From assembly GCA_018824405.1 (NCBI GenBank), contig JAHJGO010000024.1, forward strand, positions 62,001 through 126,000: 64,000 nt of DNA, in the 5' to 3' direction. Source of the stretch: Gammaproteobacteria bacterium (lineage in GTDB: Bacteria > Pseudomonadota > Gammaproteobacteria > Burkholderiales > Sulfuricellaceae). Shown here in pieces: positions 20,691 through 31,727 of the stretch. Positions within the stretch are counted from its first letter, which is position 1; every line of letters starts with the position of its first letter. The position numbers and the translations under genes are program-made. The notes beneath the pieces were generated by a model. The model ran no database searches. It saw nothing but the letters and a program-made list of their open reading frames with translations, and had not been told where the DNA came from.

Positions 20691-20715
20691 AGCTTGTGTT
20701 TTGAAAAGGATTTTC

Positions 20716-22578
<1,863 letters not shown>

Positions 22579-22582
22579 TTTT

Positions 22583-22667
22583 ATAGTTGTCAGCCATCAG
22601 CCATCAGCTGCCAGCAAAAACTGATGGCTGATCACTGATAGCTGATAGCTAAATACTGAGAGCTAAC
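22583..22667. repeat. Palindromic intergenic repeat, copy B (hscA-fdx)
   Basis: TCAGCCATCAGCCATCAGC on the left pairs with CTGATGGCTG, CTGATAGCTGATAGCT and CTGAGAGCT on the right. The right end supplies GAGAG (22658-22662), six nt before the fdx ATG. It fills almost the entire spacer between hscA and fdx. Confidence 0.75.
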
Positions 22668-22668
22668 A

Positions 22669-23010
22669 ATGCCCCAACTGATTGTATTACCCCACGTTGA
22701 ACTGTGCCCGGATGGCGCGGTTCTCGAAGCCAAACCCGGCGTGTCCATCTGCGATATCCTGCTCGATAACGGTATTGAAATCGAGCACGCCTGCGAGAAA
22801 TCCTGTGCCTGCACCACCTGCCACGTGATCGTGCGGGAGGGGCTGGAGTCGCTCAATGAAGCCGAAGAGCTGGAAGAGGACATGCTCGACAAGGCCTGGG
22901 GCCTGGAGCCGAATTCACGCCTCTCCTGCCAGACCATTGTGGATGCCCAGGACCTGGTGATCGAGATCCCCAAGTACACCATCAACATGGTCAAGGAAGG
23001 ACATCACTAA
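22669..23010 (+). CDS. fdx: Isc-type [2Fe-2S] ferredoxin
   Basis: Adrenodoxin-type ferredoxin of 113 residues that supplies electrons for cluster assembly. The ligands are in [12 protein letters not shown] (C42, C48, C51) and LSCQT (C87). It has the acidic loop [16 protein letters not shown] typical of Isc ferredoxins. iscX follows after 1 nt. Confidence 0.97.
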   Translation: MPQLIVLPHVELCPDGAVLEAKPGVSICDILLDNGIEIEHACEKSCACTTCHVIVREGLESLNEAEELEEDMLDKAWGLEPNSRLSCQTIVDAQDLVIEIPKYTINMVKEGHH

Positions 23011-23011
23011 G

Positions 23012-23206
23012 ATGAAATGGACCGATGTGCACCAGATTGCCGAGGCGCTGTACGACAGCCAGCCCGACACCGATCCCCAGTATGTGCGCTTCACCGATCT
23101 GCACCAGTGGGTGACGAAACTTGACGGTTTCAGCGATGACCCCAGCCGCTCCAGCGAAAAAATTCTTGAAGCCATTCAGATGGCATGGATAGACGAAGCC
23201 AGCTGA
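23012..23206 (+). CDS. iscX: IscX (YfhJ) family protein
   Basis: A small acidic protein of 64 residues that binds IscS and iron and tunes cluster assembly. Seen: [19 protein letters not shown], the conserved [14 protein letters not shown] block, and [20 protein letters not shown] at the end. It is the last gene of the isc operon. Confidence 0.96.
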   Translation: MKWTDVHQIAEALYDSQPDTDPQYVRFTDLHQWVTKLDGFSDDPSRSSEKILEAIQMAWIDEAS

Positions 23207-23605
23207 AAATCTATGATTGAGCGCATTCAGGAACATTTCATGGAATACCCAGGCGCCTGATCCGGCAATAAGTTCTCAGGAATGGGCAAACTTCCCTGTT
23301 TATTAAACTGTTGCTCCATATCAAAACCTTAATCCCCCCGCAGCAATCCTTCCCCATCCTTTCCGGTTGATGACAAAAGAATGGCTTTACTTGACTGGCA
23401 TAGCTCGTTAGCATGCTTGTATGGCTCAGGAAACGGCTCATTCCCACCCTGCTGGGGTGTGGCTTCGCCGGCCTTGCTGTTCGGATAATGTCCCGCCTGC
23501 CGATTCTGGCAGCGCCCAAGAATCTCCTGCTGCCTTTATTGTGCGTGCAATATCTTCGCCACGTAATCACTGACCCTCAAGCTAAAGCTCAAGGAGATGG
23601 AAACC
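23207..23605. other. Spacer after the isc operon, no supported gene
   Basis: About 400 nt. No terminator with a T-run and no convincing promoter could be read. A 15-codon ATG frame follows iscX directly (from about 23213), and an open frame at 23413-23649 encodes a hydrophobic start then charged residues; neither has family-like features. TTGACT at about 23390 has no clear -10 partner. AAGGAG at 23591-23596 serves the following gene. Confidence 0.4.
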
Positions 23606-23887
23606 GTGAACGACATGACTGTGAATATCGAGGATGCAAGCCAGGATAAGTTCGCTGCTGTGCTGAATGGAGAGCTGGCTCTTATCGCCGAACAGCGCCT
23701 GGAAGACGCAAAGTCAAGCAGTGCCGGGTCCAGCAGAGACGGCAATTCCTCATACCAATTTGCACGGGCCATGAATCTCGCGAGCTTTATAAACGGGATG
23801 CAGGTGCTGCGTGGGTGGCGGATCCCATGTTTTGGGACTCTGTCGGTTCTGGAGACGATTGGGATATGGAGCTGCACGGGTTCCTGA
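23606..23887 (+). pseudogene. Hypothetical protein, N-terminal part of a possibly frameshifted gene
   Basis: GTG 23606 with AAGGAG nine nt upstream opens a frame encoding MNDMTVNIEDASQDKFAAV then an Ala/Glu-rich helix. After about residue 65 (near 23800) the frame turns into Trp/Cys/Ile-rich sequence unlike the first part. An open frame in the next register (23815-24282) takes over with ordinary acidic, helical composition. This looks like one gene broken by a single indel near 23780-23815. Two overlapping short genes are the alternative. The family is not recognised. Confidence 0.4.
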
Positions 23888-24282
23888 AATACCAGAAGGA
23901 ACTGAAGCATAACGCTGGTGAGGCCTTGGACGATTTCCTCGATTGCACCGTAGCGAATATCGGTGCCGATGCGTCGGAAGAACTCAAGGCGTACCGGGGC
24001 TATGTGGTACTGGCGGTATTGTCCCGTTATGCGGCTTTCAACTATACCGGCCAGATCGCTGGCGAGGTGAACATGAATTTCAGTGTCTATTCCGGCATGC
24101 ATGACGACGCGCTCGCCACTCTGGAGCGGATTGAAGCCGCGGAGCGTGTGCTTAGAGCCAGTAGCGGCTTAAAGGAAATCGCGGCGACGGTGAGCAACAC
24201 CAATTCCAATCCGAGCATCGACCATTGCCTGTCGGACTGGAACATTCCGAAAAAGAAATCGCCTGCCGGCGGGAACCCTTAG
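23815..24282 (+). pseudogene. Hypothetical protein, C-terminal part of the same locus
   Basis: A 155-codon frame rich in Asp, Glu and Ala, from GTG 23815 (or ATG 23827). It contains FWDSVGSGDDWDMELHGFL, a helical middle (DDFLDCTVANIG) and a Lys/Pro tail. It overlaps the upstream frame by 73 nt and lacks a ribosome site of its own, which favours a frameshifted continuation over an independent gene. No catalytic motif or membrane segment was seen, and the function is unknown. Confidence 0.45.
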
Positions 24283-24388
24283 CGGCAGGAATGCGGTGTC
24301 AGGATTGGCCGTGGTGCGGGGCGCCAACCCACGGGAATGATGTTTATTGTGCTGCTGTTTCCCTGCCTGTCGGTTTGGAGGTTATGCC

Positions 24389-25198
24389 ATGAATGCGAAA
24401 TCGGTCCGTCTGTTGCAAATGAAGCTGTCCGCTGCCGGATTTGATCCCGGCGGCGTGGACGGCAGGCTGGGAAGTTCGACCTATGCCGCCGTGGCGGCAG
24501 CGCTGTTGCAGCGGGTCAACGATCTGCCGCCGGACTGGGCAGAGTGGAGCGGCCGCCGGCAGACGGTACTGTACCTCCAGGCCCTGTGCCGCGATGCCGG
24601 TCTGGAAACCGGTGACCTGGACGGTCGATGGGGGCCGCAAACGGAATTTGCCGCCAGCCAGTTGGCCTATCTGGAGGAACACGACCGGTTGCCGCGGCCA
24701 TGGCGTGACGAGCGGCCGCTCGATCTCAACCCCAACCATTGGCCGAGCGAGGGCGACCTTGCTGCCTGTTACGGTCCGCCCGGCAGTGGCCTGGTGACTG
24801 TGGCGCTGCCTTATCCTTTGCGGCTGTCATGGCAGCTTTCCAGTGTCGTGAACAAGACCAGTTGTCATGCCAAGGTGCGTGACAGCCTGCTGCGGGTACT
24901 GGACAAAGTGCTTGCCCATTACGGCGCGGATGGCATTCGAGAGCTGCGCCTGGACCTCTACGGCGGCGGCTTCAACCTGCGCCGCAAACGGGGCGGAACG
25001 GCCATGTCTACCCACGCCTGGGGCATCGCCTTCGACTTCGACCCGGACCATAACAAGCTGGAATGGGGTCGCGGCCGCGCCGCCTTCGCCCGGCCCGAGT
25101 ACGATGTCTGGTGGCGCTGCTGGGAGGAAGATGGGTGGAGCAGCCTGGGGCGAATCAAGAACTTCGACTGGATGCATGTCCAGGCGGCCAAGCCCTGA
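24389..25198 (+). CDS. M15-type peptidase with two peptidoglycan-binding repeats
   Basis: A 269-residue protein. About residues 1-45 and 60-100 are two short peptidoglycan-binding-like repeats with the pattern LQMKLSAAGFDPGGVDGRLG and AGLETGDLDGRWGPQTEFA. The C-terminal domain carries the zinc-site pattern of M15 (VanY/endolysin) peptidases: STHAWGIAFDFDP (His and Asp) and DWMHVQ (His). The start at ATG 24389 is set by GGAGG seven nt upstream. There is no signal peptide, as in phage lysins, but no other phage gene is nearby. A cell-wall peptide hydrolase is likely; its physiological role is open. Confidence 0.7.
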   Translation: MNAKSVRLLQMKLSAAGFDPGGVDGRLGSSTYAAVAAALLQRVNDLPPDWAEWSGRRQTVLYLQALCRDAGLETGDLDGRWGPQTEFAASQLAYLEEHDRLPRPWRDERPLDLNPNHWPSEGDLAACYGPPGSGLVTVALPYPLRLSWQLSSVVNKTSCHAKVRDSLLRVLDKVLAHYGADGIRELRLDLYGGGFNLRRKRGGTAMSTHAWGIAFDFDPDHNKLEWGRGRAAFARPEYDVWWRCWEEDGWSSLGRIKNFDWMHVQAAKP

Positions 25199-25201
25199 GC
25201 A

Positions 25202-25334
25202 ACAAAAAAACTGCCTGTTCGTCCAGCCCGGTGTGGAATGGAACCGCAATCTTTACGGATCCGGCATCCTCGATGCCGAAGCCATGCTCAAGACCGAATT
25301 GCCGGATGCTTTGATCAAGGATCAGCCTGCCTGA
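25202..25334 (+). pseudogene. Possible C-terminal remnant of a subtilase-like protease
   Basis: Directly after the M15 gene, in another frame, an open stretch ending at TGA 25334 encodes NLYGSGILDAEAMLKTELPD. It resembles the closing helix of S8 serine proteases (GxGxLDAxAxL). It has no start codon or ribosome site of its own and no catalytic part. A decayed gene end is the simplest reading. The resemblance is short and could be chance. Confidence 0.25.
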
Positions 25335-25517
25335 TCGACACCCGTTTCGTGCACTTCAGGCAGTACGGAAACAGAGGTGACCAGATCATGCCATTCTGAA
25401 ATCTGGTCTTTCAATGCCTCCGGTGCGAGGCGATGGATTTTCAAATGAATAACGCCGCCCGGGCGACTTTTTGCCGACTGCTCGCCATGTTAAACTGCCT
25501 CCCCAGAGAGGGGTGAA

Positions 25518-26660
25518 ATGGCTGAAGACAGCGATCTGGAACGTACAGAACCTGCGTCGTCGCGGCGAATAGAGCAGGCACGGGAGAAGGGACAGGTTGC
25601 GCGTTCGCGCGAGCTGACTACCGTTGCCATTCTGCTTGCCGCAGGCGGCAGTCTGATTTTTATGGGGGGCGGCATCGTGGATCATATACGCGCCATGATG
25701 CGAAATGGCCTGACGCTGGATCGAACGGTCATATTCAATCCCGATCAGATGTTGCTGCAGCTTCATCTGCATTCGCTGAATATCCTGCTGGCCATTCTGC
25801 CCTTTCTGGGATTGATGGTGGTGATCACATTGGCGTCTTCCGTTGTGATTTCCGGCTGGCTTTTTACGACGAAATCTCTGGAGCCGGATTTTTCCCGCCT
25901 CAATCCCCTGAAGGGGGTTACCCGCATCATTTCCTGGTCTGGCGTGGTGGAAATGTTCAAGGCAATAGCCAAGTCAGCGCTGATTGGTGGTGTGGCATTG
26001 TGGGTGGTGTGGCAGGACGTGAATGAAGTTGTGTCGCTAATAGCCGAGCCGATCGACGCCGGCCTTCCCCATCTGGCCAGCATGGTGGGCTTCACTTTTA
26101 TTGCAGTGTCGGGGTCGATGCTGTTGATCGTCGCGATCGATGTGCCTTTCCAGTTGTGGAATCATGCAAAGCAACTGCGTATGACCAAGGAAGAGGTGCG
26201 TCAGGAATCCAAGGAAACCGAGGGCGATCCGCATGTCAAGGCGCGCATTCGCCAGCTCCAGCGTGAAGCGGCGCGGCGTCGCATGATGTCCGAGGTGCCC
26301 AAGGCCGACGTGATCGTCACCAACCCGACCCACTACGCAGTGGCGCTGCGCTACCAGGAGGGCAGGATGGGCGCGCCGCAGGTGGTGGCCAAGGGCGCTG
26401 CGCTGCTGGCGCAACGCATCCGCGAGTTGGGCGAGGAAAACCGGGTGCCAATCCTGGAGGCGCCGTCTCTGGCCCGTGCCCTCTACCGGCACGCAGAACT
26501 GGGGCAGGAAATCCCCGCCAAGCTGTATACTGCGGTGGCGGAGGTGCTGGCGTATGTGTACCAGCTGCGCCGCTATCGTACTTATGGCGGCACCGAGCCT
26601 GAAACGCCGCACGAGTTGCCTGTGCCGCCGGAACTGGATTTTGTAAGGGAAGCAGTTTGA
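25518..26660 (+). CDS. flhB: Flagellar export switch protein FlhB
   Basis: Substrate-specificity switch of the flagellar type III export apparatus. It has 380 residues with four membrane helices in residues 30-220 and a cytoplasmic domain after that. The autocleavage motif NPTH lies at 269-272, in VIVTNPTHYAVALRY. The N-terminus MAEDSDLERTEPASSRRIEQ is family-typical. GAGAGGGG lies before the ATG. It is the first gene of the flhB-flhA-flhF-flhG-fliA-motC-motD block. Confidence 0.97.
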   Translation: MAEDSDLERTEPASSRRIEQAREKGQVARSRELTTVAILLAAGGSLIFMGGGIVDHIRAMMRNGLTLDRTVIFNPDQMLLQLHLHSLNILLAILPFLGLMVVITLASSVVISGWLFTTKSLEPDFSRLNPLKGVTRIISWSGVVEMFKAIAKSALIGGVALWVVWQDVNEVVSLIAEPIDAGLPHLASMVGFTFIAVSGSMLLIVAIDVPFQLWNHAKQLRMTKEEVRQESKETEGDPHVKARIRQLQREAARRRMMSEVPKADVIVTNPTHYAVALRYQEGRMGAPQVVAKGAALLAQRIRELGEENRVPILEAPSLARALYRHAELGQEIPAKLYTAVAEVLAYVYQLRRYRTYGGTEPETPHELPVPPELDFVREAV

Positions 26661-26679
26661 TCAGACCAGAGGTTACTGA

Positions 26680-28764
26680 ATGAATGCCCGGGTGGACACT
26701 CCGCCCCTGCTCAACCGCCGCGGTCTGAAAGGCCTGGTGGGGCCGGTTCTCATCATCCTGATTCTGGCGATGATGGTCCTGCCGTTGCCGCCATTTCTGC
26801 TCGACCTGCTGTTCACTTTCAATATTGCCATCGCGATGATCGTGATGCTGGTCAGTCTGTATACCCAGAAACCGCTGGAATTCGCGGTGTTCCCCACGGT
26901 GCTGCTGGTGACCACCTTGTTGCGCCTTTCTCTCAACGTGGCTTCGACCCGGGTCGTGCTGATGGAGGGCCATACCGGGCCGGATGCTGCAGGCAAGGTG
27001 ATCGAAGCCTTCGGACATTTCCTGGTGGGCGGCAATTACACCGTCGGTATTATCGTGTTCATTATCCTGGTGATCATCAATTTCGTGGTGATTACCAAGG
27101 GCGCGGGAAGGATTGCCGAGGTCAGCGCGCGCTTCACTCTGGACGCGATGCCCGGCAAGCAGATGGCCATCGACGCCGATCTCAACGCGGGGCTGATCGG
27201 CGAGGATGAGGCGCGCAGGCGACGTGCCGAAATTTCCCAGGAAGCGGATTTTTTCGGCTCCATGGATGGTGCCAGCAAGTTCGTGCGCGGCGATGCCGTG
27301 GCCGGCATCCTGATCCTGTTCATTAATGTCATCGGTGGTTTGCTGGTAGGAATTTTCCAGCACAACCTCGATATTGCCACGGCGGCCAACAACTACACCC
27401 TGCTCGCCATTGGCGACGGCCTGGTGGCGCAGATCCCAGCCCTGATCATATCCACTGCTGCCGGCATGGTGGTAAGCCGCGTAGCGACGGATGAAGATGT
27501 AGGGCAGCAGCTGATCGGCCAGCTCTTCAACAAACCCGCCGTTCTGTATATTACTGCCTCTATTCTGGGCTTGCTTGGAGTGATTCCAGGCATGCCGCAT
27601 GTCGCTTTTTTTATTCTGGCCGGCGCACTGGCGAGCGCGGCGTACTACATGGAGCAAAAGGCTCTGGCGCCGGAAGTGTCCGCAGCGCCACCACCTGAAG
27701 CCGTGCAGCCGCCCGAAATGCAGGAAGTGAGCTGGAACGACGTGATGCCGGTGGATGCGCTTGGGCTGGAAGTTGGCTATCGCCTGATCCCCCTGGTGGA
27801 TCGTACTCAGGATGGTGAACTGTTGCGCCGGATTCGCGGCATCCGCAAAAAATTCGCGCAGGATATGGGTTTTCTGGTGCCGCCCGTGCATATTCGGGAT
27901 AACCTTGAGCTACGCCCCAATGCCTATCGAATCAGCCTGAAGGGGGTCGAGATCGGGCAGGGCGAGGCTTACGCCGGCATGTATCTGGCAATCAACCCCG
28001 GGCGCGTGCTTGGCACTTTGCCTGGAACGCAAACCACCGATCCGGCATTTGGCCTGCCTGCGGTGTGGATCGAGGCGAATCAGCGTGATCAGGCGCAGAC
28101 CTTCGGTTATACGGTGGTGGATTCCAGTACGGTGGTGGCGACCCATCTCTCCAATATCATCCAGACTCATTCCGCCGAACTGCTGGGACGCGAAGAGACG
28201 CAACAGCTTCTGGACCACCTCTCCAAGGAATCGCCCAAACTGGTGGAGGAGTTGGTGCCCAAGCTGCTGCCTCTGGGGATCGTGCAGAAAGTGTTGCAGA
28301 ATCTGCTCGATGAAGGCGTGCATATTCGTGACATGCGCACCATTATCGACACCCTGGCCGATCATGCTGCCCGCACTCAGGATGCAGCCGACCTGACAGC
28401 AGCGGTTCGCGTCGCGCTGGGCCGTGCTATCATGCAGCAAATTTACCCGGGAGCCGCAGAGTTGCAGGTGATGACCCTCGAACCCGATCTTGAACAGATC
28501 ATGATGCATGCCGCCCAGGGCATGGGAGAAGGTTTGGGACTGGAGCCTGGGCTGGCTGAAAATCTGGTGCAGCAAACCGTTCAGGCGGTGCAGCAGCAGG
28601 AACAGATGGGCCTGCCTGCGGTGCTGCTGGTGCCAGCTGCGTTGCGGTCGCTTCTATCCCGCTTCCTGCGTCGAGTGGCGCCACAACTTAAAGTTATTTC
28701 CCACGCTGAAATACCCGATTCCAAGAATATTCGCGTGACTGTCGTGCTGGGTGCCAGAGCATGA
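26680..28764 (+). CDS. flhA: Flagellar export gate protein FlhA
   Basis: Nonameric export gate, 694 residues. About eight membrane helices lie in residues 20-325, with the conserved FHIPEP-type loop segment FPTVLLVTTLLRLSLNVAST and the cytoplasmic-loop KQMAIDADLNAG. The C-terminal half (350-694) forms the substrate/chaperone docking ring. The gene lies 19 nt after flhB and overlaps flhF by ATGA. Confidence 0.98.
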   Translation: MNARVDTPPLLNRRGLKGLVGPVLIILILAMMVLPLPPFLLDLLFTFNIAIAMIVMLVSLYTQKPLEFAVFPTVLLVTTLLRLSLNVASTRVVLMEGHTGPDAAGKVIEAFGHFLVGGNYTVGIIVFIILVIINFVVITKGAGRIAEVSARFTLDAMPGKQMAIDADLNAGLIGEDEARRRRAEISQEADFFGSMDGASKFVRGDAVAGILILFINVIGGLLVGIFQHNLDIATAANNYTLLAIGDGLVAQIPALIISTAAGMVVSRVATDEDVGQQLIGQLFNKPAVLYITASILGLLGVIPGMPHVAFFILAGALASAAYYMEQKALAPEVSAAPPPEAVQPPEMQEVSWNDVMPVDALGLEVGYRLIPLVDRTQDGELLRRIRGIRKKFAQDMGFLVPPVHIRDNLELRPNAYRISLKGVEIGQGEAYAGMYLAINPGRVLGTLPGTQTTDPAFGLPAVWIEANQRDQAQTFGYTVVDSSTVVATHLSNIIQTHSAELLGREETQQLLDHLSKESPKLVEELVPKLLPLGIVQKVLQNLLDEGVHIRDMRTIIDTLADHAARTQDAADLTAAVRVALGRAIMQQIYPGAAELQVMTLEPDLEQIMMHAAQGMGEGLGLEPGLAENLVQQTVQAVQQQEQMGLPAVLLVPAALRSLLSRFLRRVAPQLKVISHAEIPDSKNIRVTVVLGARA

Positions 28765-30107
28765 ATGTAAAAAAATTCCGCGCTGCCAATACCCGCGAGG
28801 CCCTGCGCCAGGTCAGGGATGCTTTGGGCGCGGATGCCATTATTCTTTCCAATCGCTCCGCAGATGGCATGATAGAAATCATGGCCGTAGCCAATATGGA
28901 TGTGGCTTCCCTTGCCACTCCTGCGCTGGCTTCGGCACCGGTAATCAGCCAGCCGCGCAAGCCGCAAAGTCAGCAACCGCGTCAGGAGCCTCCCTTGAGT
29001 GCGGCCAGCCAGGAGCCTCGCCCGCTCAAAAGGGAAGATATCAGCGTGCTGCAACGCATCCGGCAGGAAGCCATGCTGGATGCGGTTTCTCCGGCTGCGC
29101 AGCAGCACTTCAAACCCCAGCCCCCTCCTTCACCGAATGCCATGGATGACGTGGTACAGGAAATGATGCATGAAATTCGCTCTCTGCGTGGCATGCTGGA
29201 GGGGCAGCTGGCGGGTCTGGCCTGGGGTGAGTTGCAGCGTAACGATCCGGTCAAGGTGGAAGTGTTGCGTCACATGCTGGCAGTGGGATTCAGCCCTGCG
29301 CTGTCGCGCCAGTTGCTGGAAAGGCTGCCGCCCGGTGGCGATTTCAATCGCGGCATGAAATGGGTCAAGGCGGCCCTTATGCATAATTTGCGCGTGGTCA
29401 AGGAGGGTGACGACATCATTGATCGTGGCGGCGTGTATGCCCTGGTTGGTCCTACCGGCGTCGGCAAGACCACCACCGTGGCCAAGCTGGCAGCGCGTTG
29501 CCGGCTCAAGCATGGCGCCAACAAACTGGCGCTGCTGACAACCGACAGCTACCGGATCGGCGCCCACGAGCAGTTGCGGATTTATGGAAAAATCCTGGGT
29601 GTGCCGGTATACGCGGTCAAGGACGAAGCCGATTTGCAGTTCACGCTGGCCGATTTGCAGAACAAGCATCTGGTGCTGATCGATACCGTGGGCATGAGCC
29701 AGCGCGACCGACGTCTGGAAGAACAGGTGGCCCTGCTGACCAGTGGTGGCCGCAGTGTCAAACGCCTGCTTCTGATCGGCGCCAATGCCCAGGGCAGCAC
29801 GCTGGAAGATGTAGTGCGTGCCTATAAAGGTTCGGGCATGGATGGCTGTATCCTGACCAAGGTGGATGAAGCCATCAGCTTCGGCGGCGCGCTTGATGTC
29901 ATCATTCGTCACCAGTTGCCGCTGAATTACATCACCAATGGACAGCGCGTGCCGGAAGATCTGCATCTGGCGAATGCCTCATATCTGGTAGACCGGGCAT
30001 TCCGCCCGGCAGAAACGCATGCTTCGTTTAGTCTGGAAGAAGGAGAGTTTCCGCTGGTGATGGCTGGCGACAGCAGCGCTTCCGGCACGGAGGTGCTACG
30101 TGGCTGA
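28761..30107 (+). CDS. flhF: Flagellar biosynthesis GTPase FlhF
   Basis: SRP-type GTPase that sets flagellar position and number, usually polar. It has 448 residues: an N-terminal B domain (MNVKKFRAANTREALRQVRD), a Pro/Gln-rich linker (about 55-120), the NG domain with P-loop [18 protein letters not shown], the DSYRIGAHEQL block, the DTVGMSQRD switch and LTKVDEA for guanine specificity. It is coupled to flhA (ATGA) and flhG (8-nt overlap). Confidence 0.97.
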   Translation: MNVKKFRAANTREALRQVRDALGADAIILSNRSADGMIEIMAVANMDVASLATPALASAPVISQPRKPQSQQPRQEPPLSAASQEPRPLKREDISVLQRIRQEAMLDAVSPAAQQHFKPQPPPSPNAMDDVVQEMMHEIRSLRGMLEGQLAGLAWGELQRNDPVKVEVLRHMLAVGFSPALSRQLLERLPPGGDFNRGMKWVKAALMHNLRVVKEGDDIIDRGGVYALVGPTGVGKTTTVAKLAARCRLKHGANKLALLTTDSYRIGAHEQLRIYGKILGVPVYAVKDEADLQFTLADLQNKHLVLIDTVGMSQRDRRLEEQVALLTSGGRSVKRLLLIGANAQGSTLEDVVRAYKGSGMDGCILTKVDEAISFGGALDVIIRHQLPLNYITNGQRVPEDLHLANASYLVDRAFRPAETHASFSLEEGEFPLVMAGDSSASGTEVLRG

Positions 30108-30996
30108 TGCTATGCAGGATCAGGCCGCGGGATTGCGCCGCTTGCTGTCCGGCGACTTTGTAAGAATTGTGACGCTCACCAGCGGCAGGCGCGGCGTGGG
30201 GAAAACCACGGCGCTGATCAATCTGGCAGCCGCGCTGGCCAAACGCGGCAAGCAGGTGATGGTGCTGGATGAGCATCAGGGCGAGCGTAGCGTGGTCGGC
30301 ATGCTGGGGCTTACCCCGTATTATGACCTGAGCCATGTCGTGAGGCGCGAACGCAGCCTGGAGCAGGTCATGCTCACCGGCCCGGAAGGGATCATGGTGG
30401 TTCCCGCCGGCAAGGGAGTGGAGTCGCTTGCCGGACTGGGCGTGGAGGGGCAGGAGACGCTGGTTCATGCTTTTGGCCAGCTTTCACAGCCGGTGGATGT
30501 GGTTTTGGTCGATGCCGTGGCGGGTGTGGCAAGCCATGTTCTGCCGCTCAGCCTGGCGGCTCAGGAGCTGGTGCTGGTGGTGGATACTCAGCCAGCCTCA
30601 ATGACCGATGCCTATGCCCTGATCAAGGTACTCAACCAGGGTTTCGCACGGCGCAGTTTTCATATTATTGTGAACCGGGTGAGCGGTCCGGAAGAAGGTG
30701 AGGCGGTGTTCAGGAATGTGGCCGCCGTGGCGAGCCGTTTTCTCAAGGTATCTCTGGATTACATGGGATGTGTGCCGCGCGACGAGAAACTGCGTCGCGC
30801 AACCCAGTTGGGACGCTCTGTTCTGGACGCTTTCCCTGCTACTGCGGCCGCCCGGACGTTTCGTGATCTGGCGGAAGCCGTGGATCAGTGGCCTCATCCC
30901 GATGGCGAAGAAGGGCAGCTGGAGACTTTCATGCAGCGCCTGATTCAGAGCAGCCGTGCGGCTGCGAATGAACCTGGCTTGCCGGGGCGGGTTTGA
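30100..30996 (+). CDS. flhG: MinD-like flagellar number regulator FlhG (FleN)
   Basis: ParA/MinD-type ATPase of 298 residues that limits flagellar number, opposing FlhF. It has a deviant Walker A SGRRGVGKTTALINLA and a Walker B-like VDVVLVDAVAG. Here the usual DTGAG is VDAVAG. The start is GTG 30100 with GGAGG six nt upstream, inside the end of flhF. The pairing with FlhF predicts polar flagellation. Confidence 0.92.
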   Translation: MADAMQDQAAGLRRLLSGDFVRIVTLTSGRRGVGKTTALINLAAALAKRGKQVMVLDEHQGERSVVGMLGLTPYYDLSHVVRRERSLEQVMLTGPEGIMVVPAGKGVESLAGLGVEGQETLVHAFGQLSQPVDVVLVDAVAGVASHVLPLSLAAQELVLVVDTQPASMTDAYALIKVLNQGFARRSFHIIVNRVSGPEEGEAVFRNVAAVASRFLKVSLDYMGCVPRDEKLRRATQLGRSVLDAFPATAAARTFRDLAEAVDQWPHPDGEEGQLETFMQRLIQSSRAAANEPGLPGRV

Positions 30997-31004
30997 GCGG
31001 CAAT

Positions 31005-31727
31005 ATGTATCAGTCGAATGGCAAACTGCAGAGCAACGATCAGTATGTGGCGCAGTATGCCCCGCTGGTCAAGCGCATCGCACACCATCTTGCAGCAAAG
31101 CTGCCGCCCAGTGTGCAGGTTGACGATCTGATCCAGGCTGGATTGATTGGCCTGCTGGATGCGATTGGCCACTATGATGCGACCCAGGGCGCGCAGTTCG
31201 AAACTTATGCCAGCCAGCGCATCCGTGGGGCCATGCTGGATGAGCTGCGCGAGGCTGACTGGGCGCCGCGTTCGGCGCGCAAGCATATGCGCGTGATCGA
31301 GGCGGCAGTCAGCAAACTCGAACAGCAGCTGGGACGGTCTCCGGGCGAGCAGGAGCTGGCCAGGGAGCTGAAAGTGTCTCTGGAGGAGTATCAGCAGATG
31401 CTGCTGGATGCCCGTGGCCATCAGTTGGTGCACTATGAAGATTTTCGCTCTGAGGGCGGGGATGATTTCTTTGAACGTCATGAGGCAGATGAGCGGCCAG
31501 ATCCACTGGGGCAAATCGAGGATGTCGGGTTTCGTTCCGCTTTGGTTGAAGCGATCAAGGTCTTGCCAGAGCGTGAACAGTTGATGATGAGCCTGTATTA
31601 CGAAGAGGAGTTAAATTTGAAAGAAATCGGTGCAGTGCTCGGAGTGACGGAATCCCGCGTCAGTCAGCTCCATAGCCAGGCAGTGGCGCGTCTGCGCAGC
31701 CGGCTCAAGGATTGGTTGAGCCACTGA
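31005..31727 (+). CDS. fliA: Flagellar sigma factor FliA (sigma-28)
   Basis: Sigma-28 that transcribes late flagellar genes; 240 residues. Region 2 is YAPLVKRIAHHLAAKLPPSV and FETYASQRIRGAMLDELR; region 4 is LKEIGAVLGVTESRVSQLHS. ATG 31005 gives the family start MYQSNGK. A TTG at 30993 overlapping the flhG stop is the alternative. Sigma-28 sites are readable before flgM and flgK in this window. Its stop overlaps the motC ATG (TGATG). Confidence 0.96.
   Translation: MYQSNGKLQSNDQYVAQYAPLVKRIAHHLAAKLPPSVQVDDLIQAGLIGLLDAIGHYDATQGAQFETYASQRIRGAMLDELREADWAPRSARKHMRVIEAAVSKLEQQLGRSPGEQELARELKVSLEEYQQMLLDARGHQLVHYEDFRSEGGDDFFERHEADERPDPLGQIEDVGFRSALVEAIKVLPEREQLMMSLYYEEELNLKEIGAVLGVTESRVSQLHSQAVARLRSRLKDWLSH

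Noticed and set aside
23413-23649. A 78-codon frame with a hydrophobic start after iscX
   Set aside because: No ribosome site, and composition changes to Arg/Gly/Cys-rich where it overlaps the start of the next gene. I saw no family resemblance.
26317-27891. A 524-codon minus-strand frame across flhB and flhA
   Set aside because: His/Arg/Gln-rich product typical of antisense frames; flhB and flhA are certain on the plus strand.
30993-30995. TTG start of fliA overlapping the flhG stop
   Set aside because: ATG 31005 gives the family's usual MY start, while the TTG has only a weak ribosome site. Kept as an alternative in the fliA entry.
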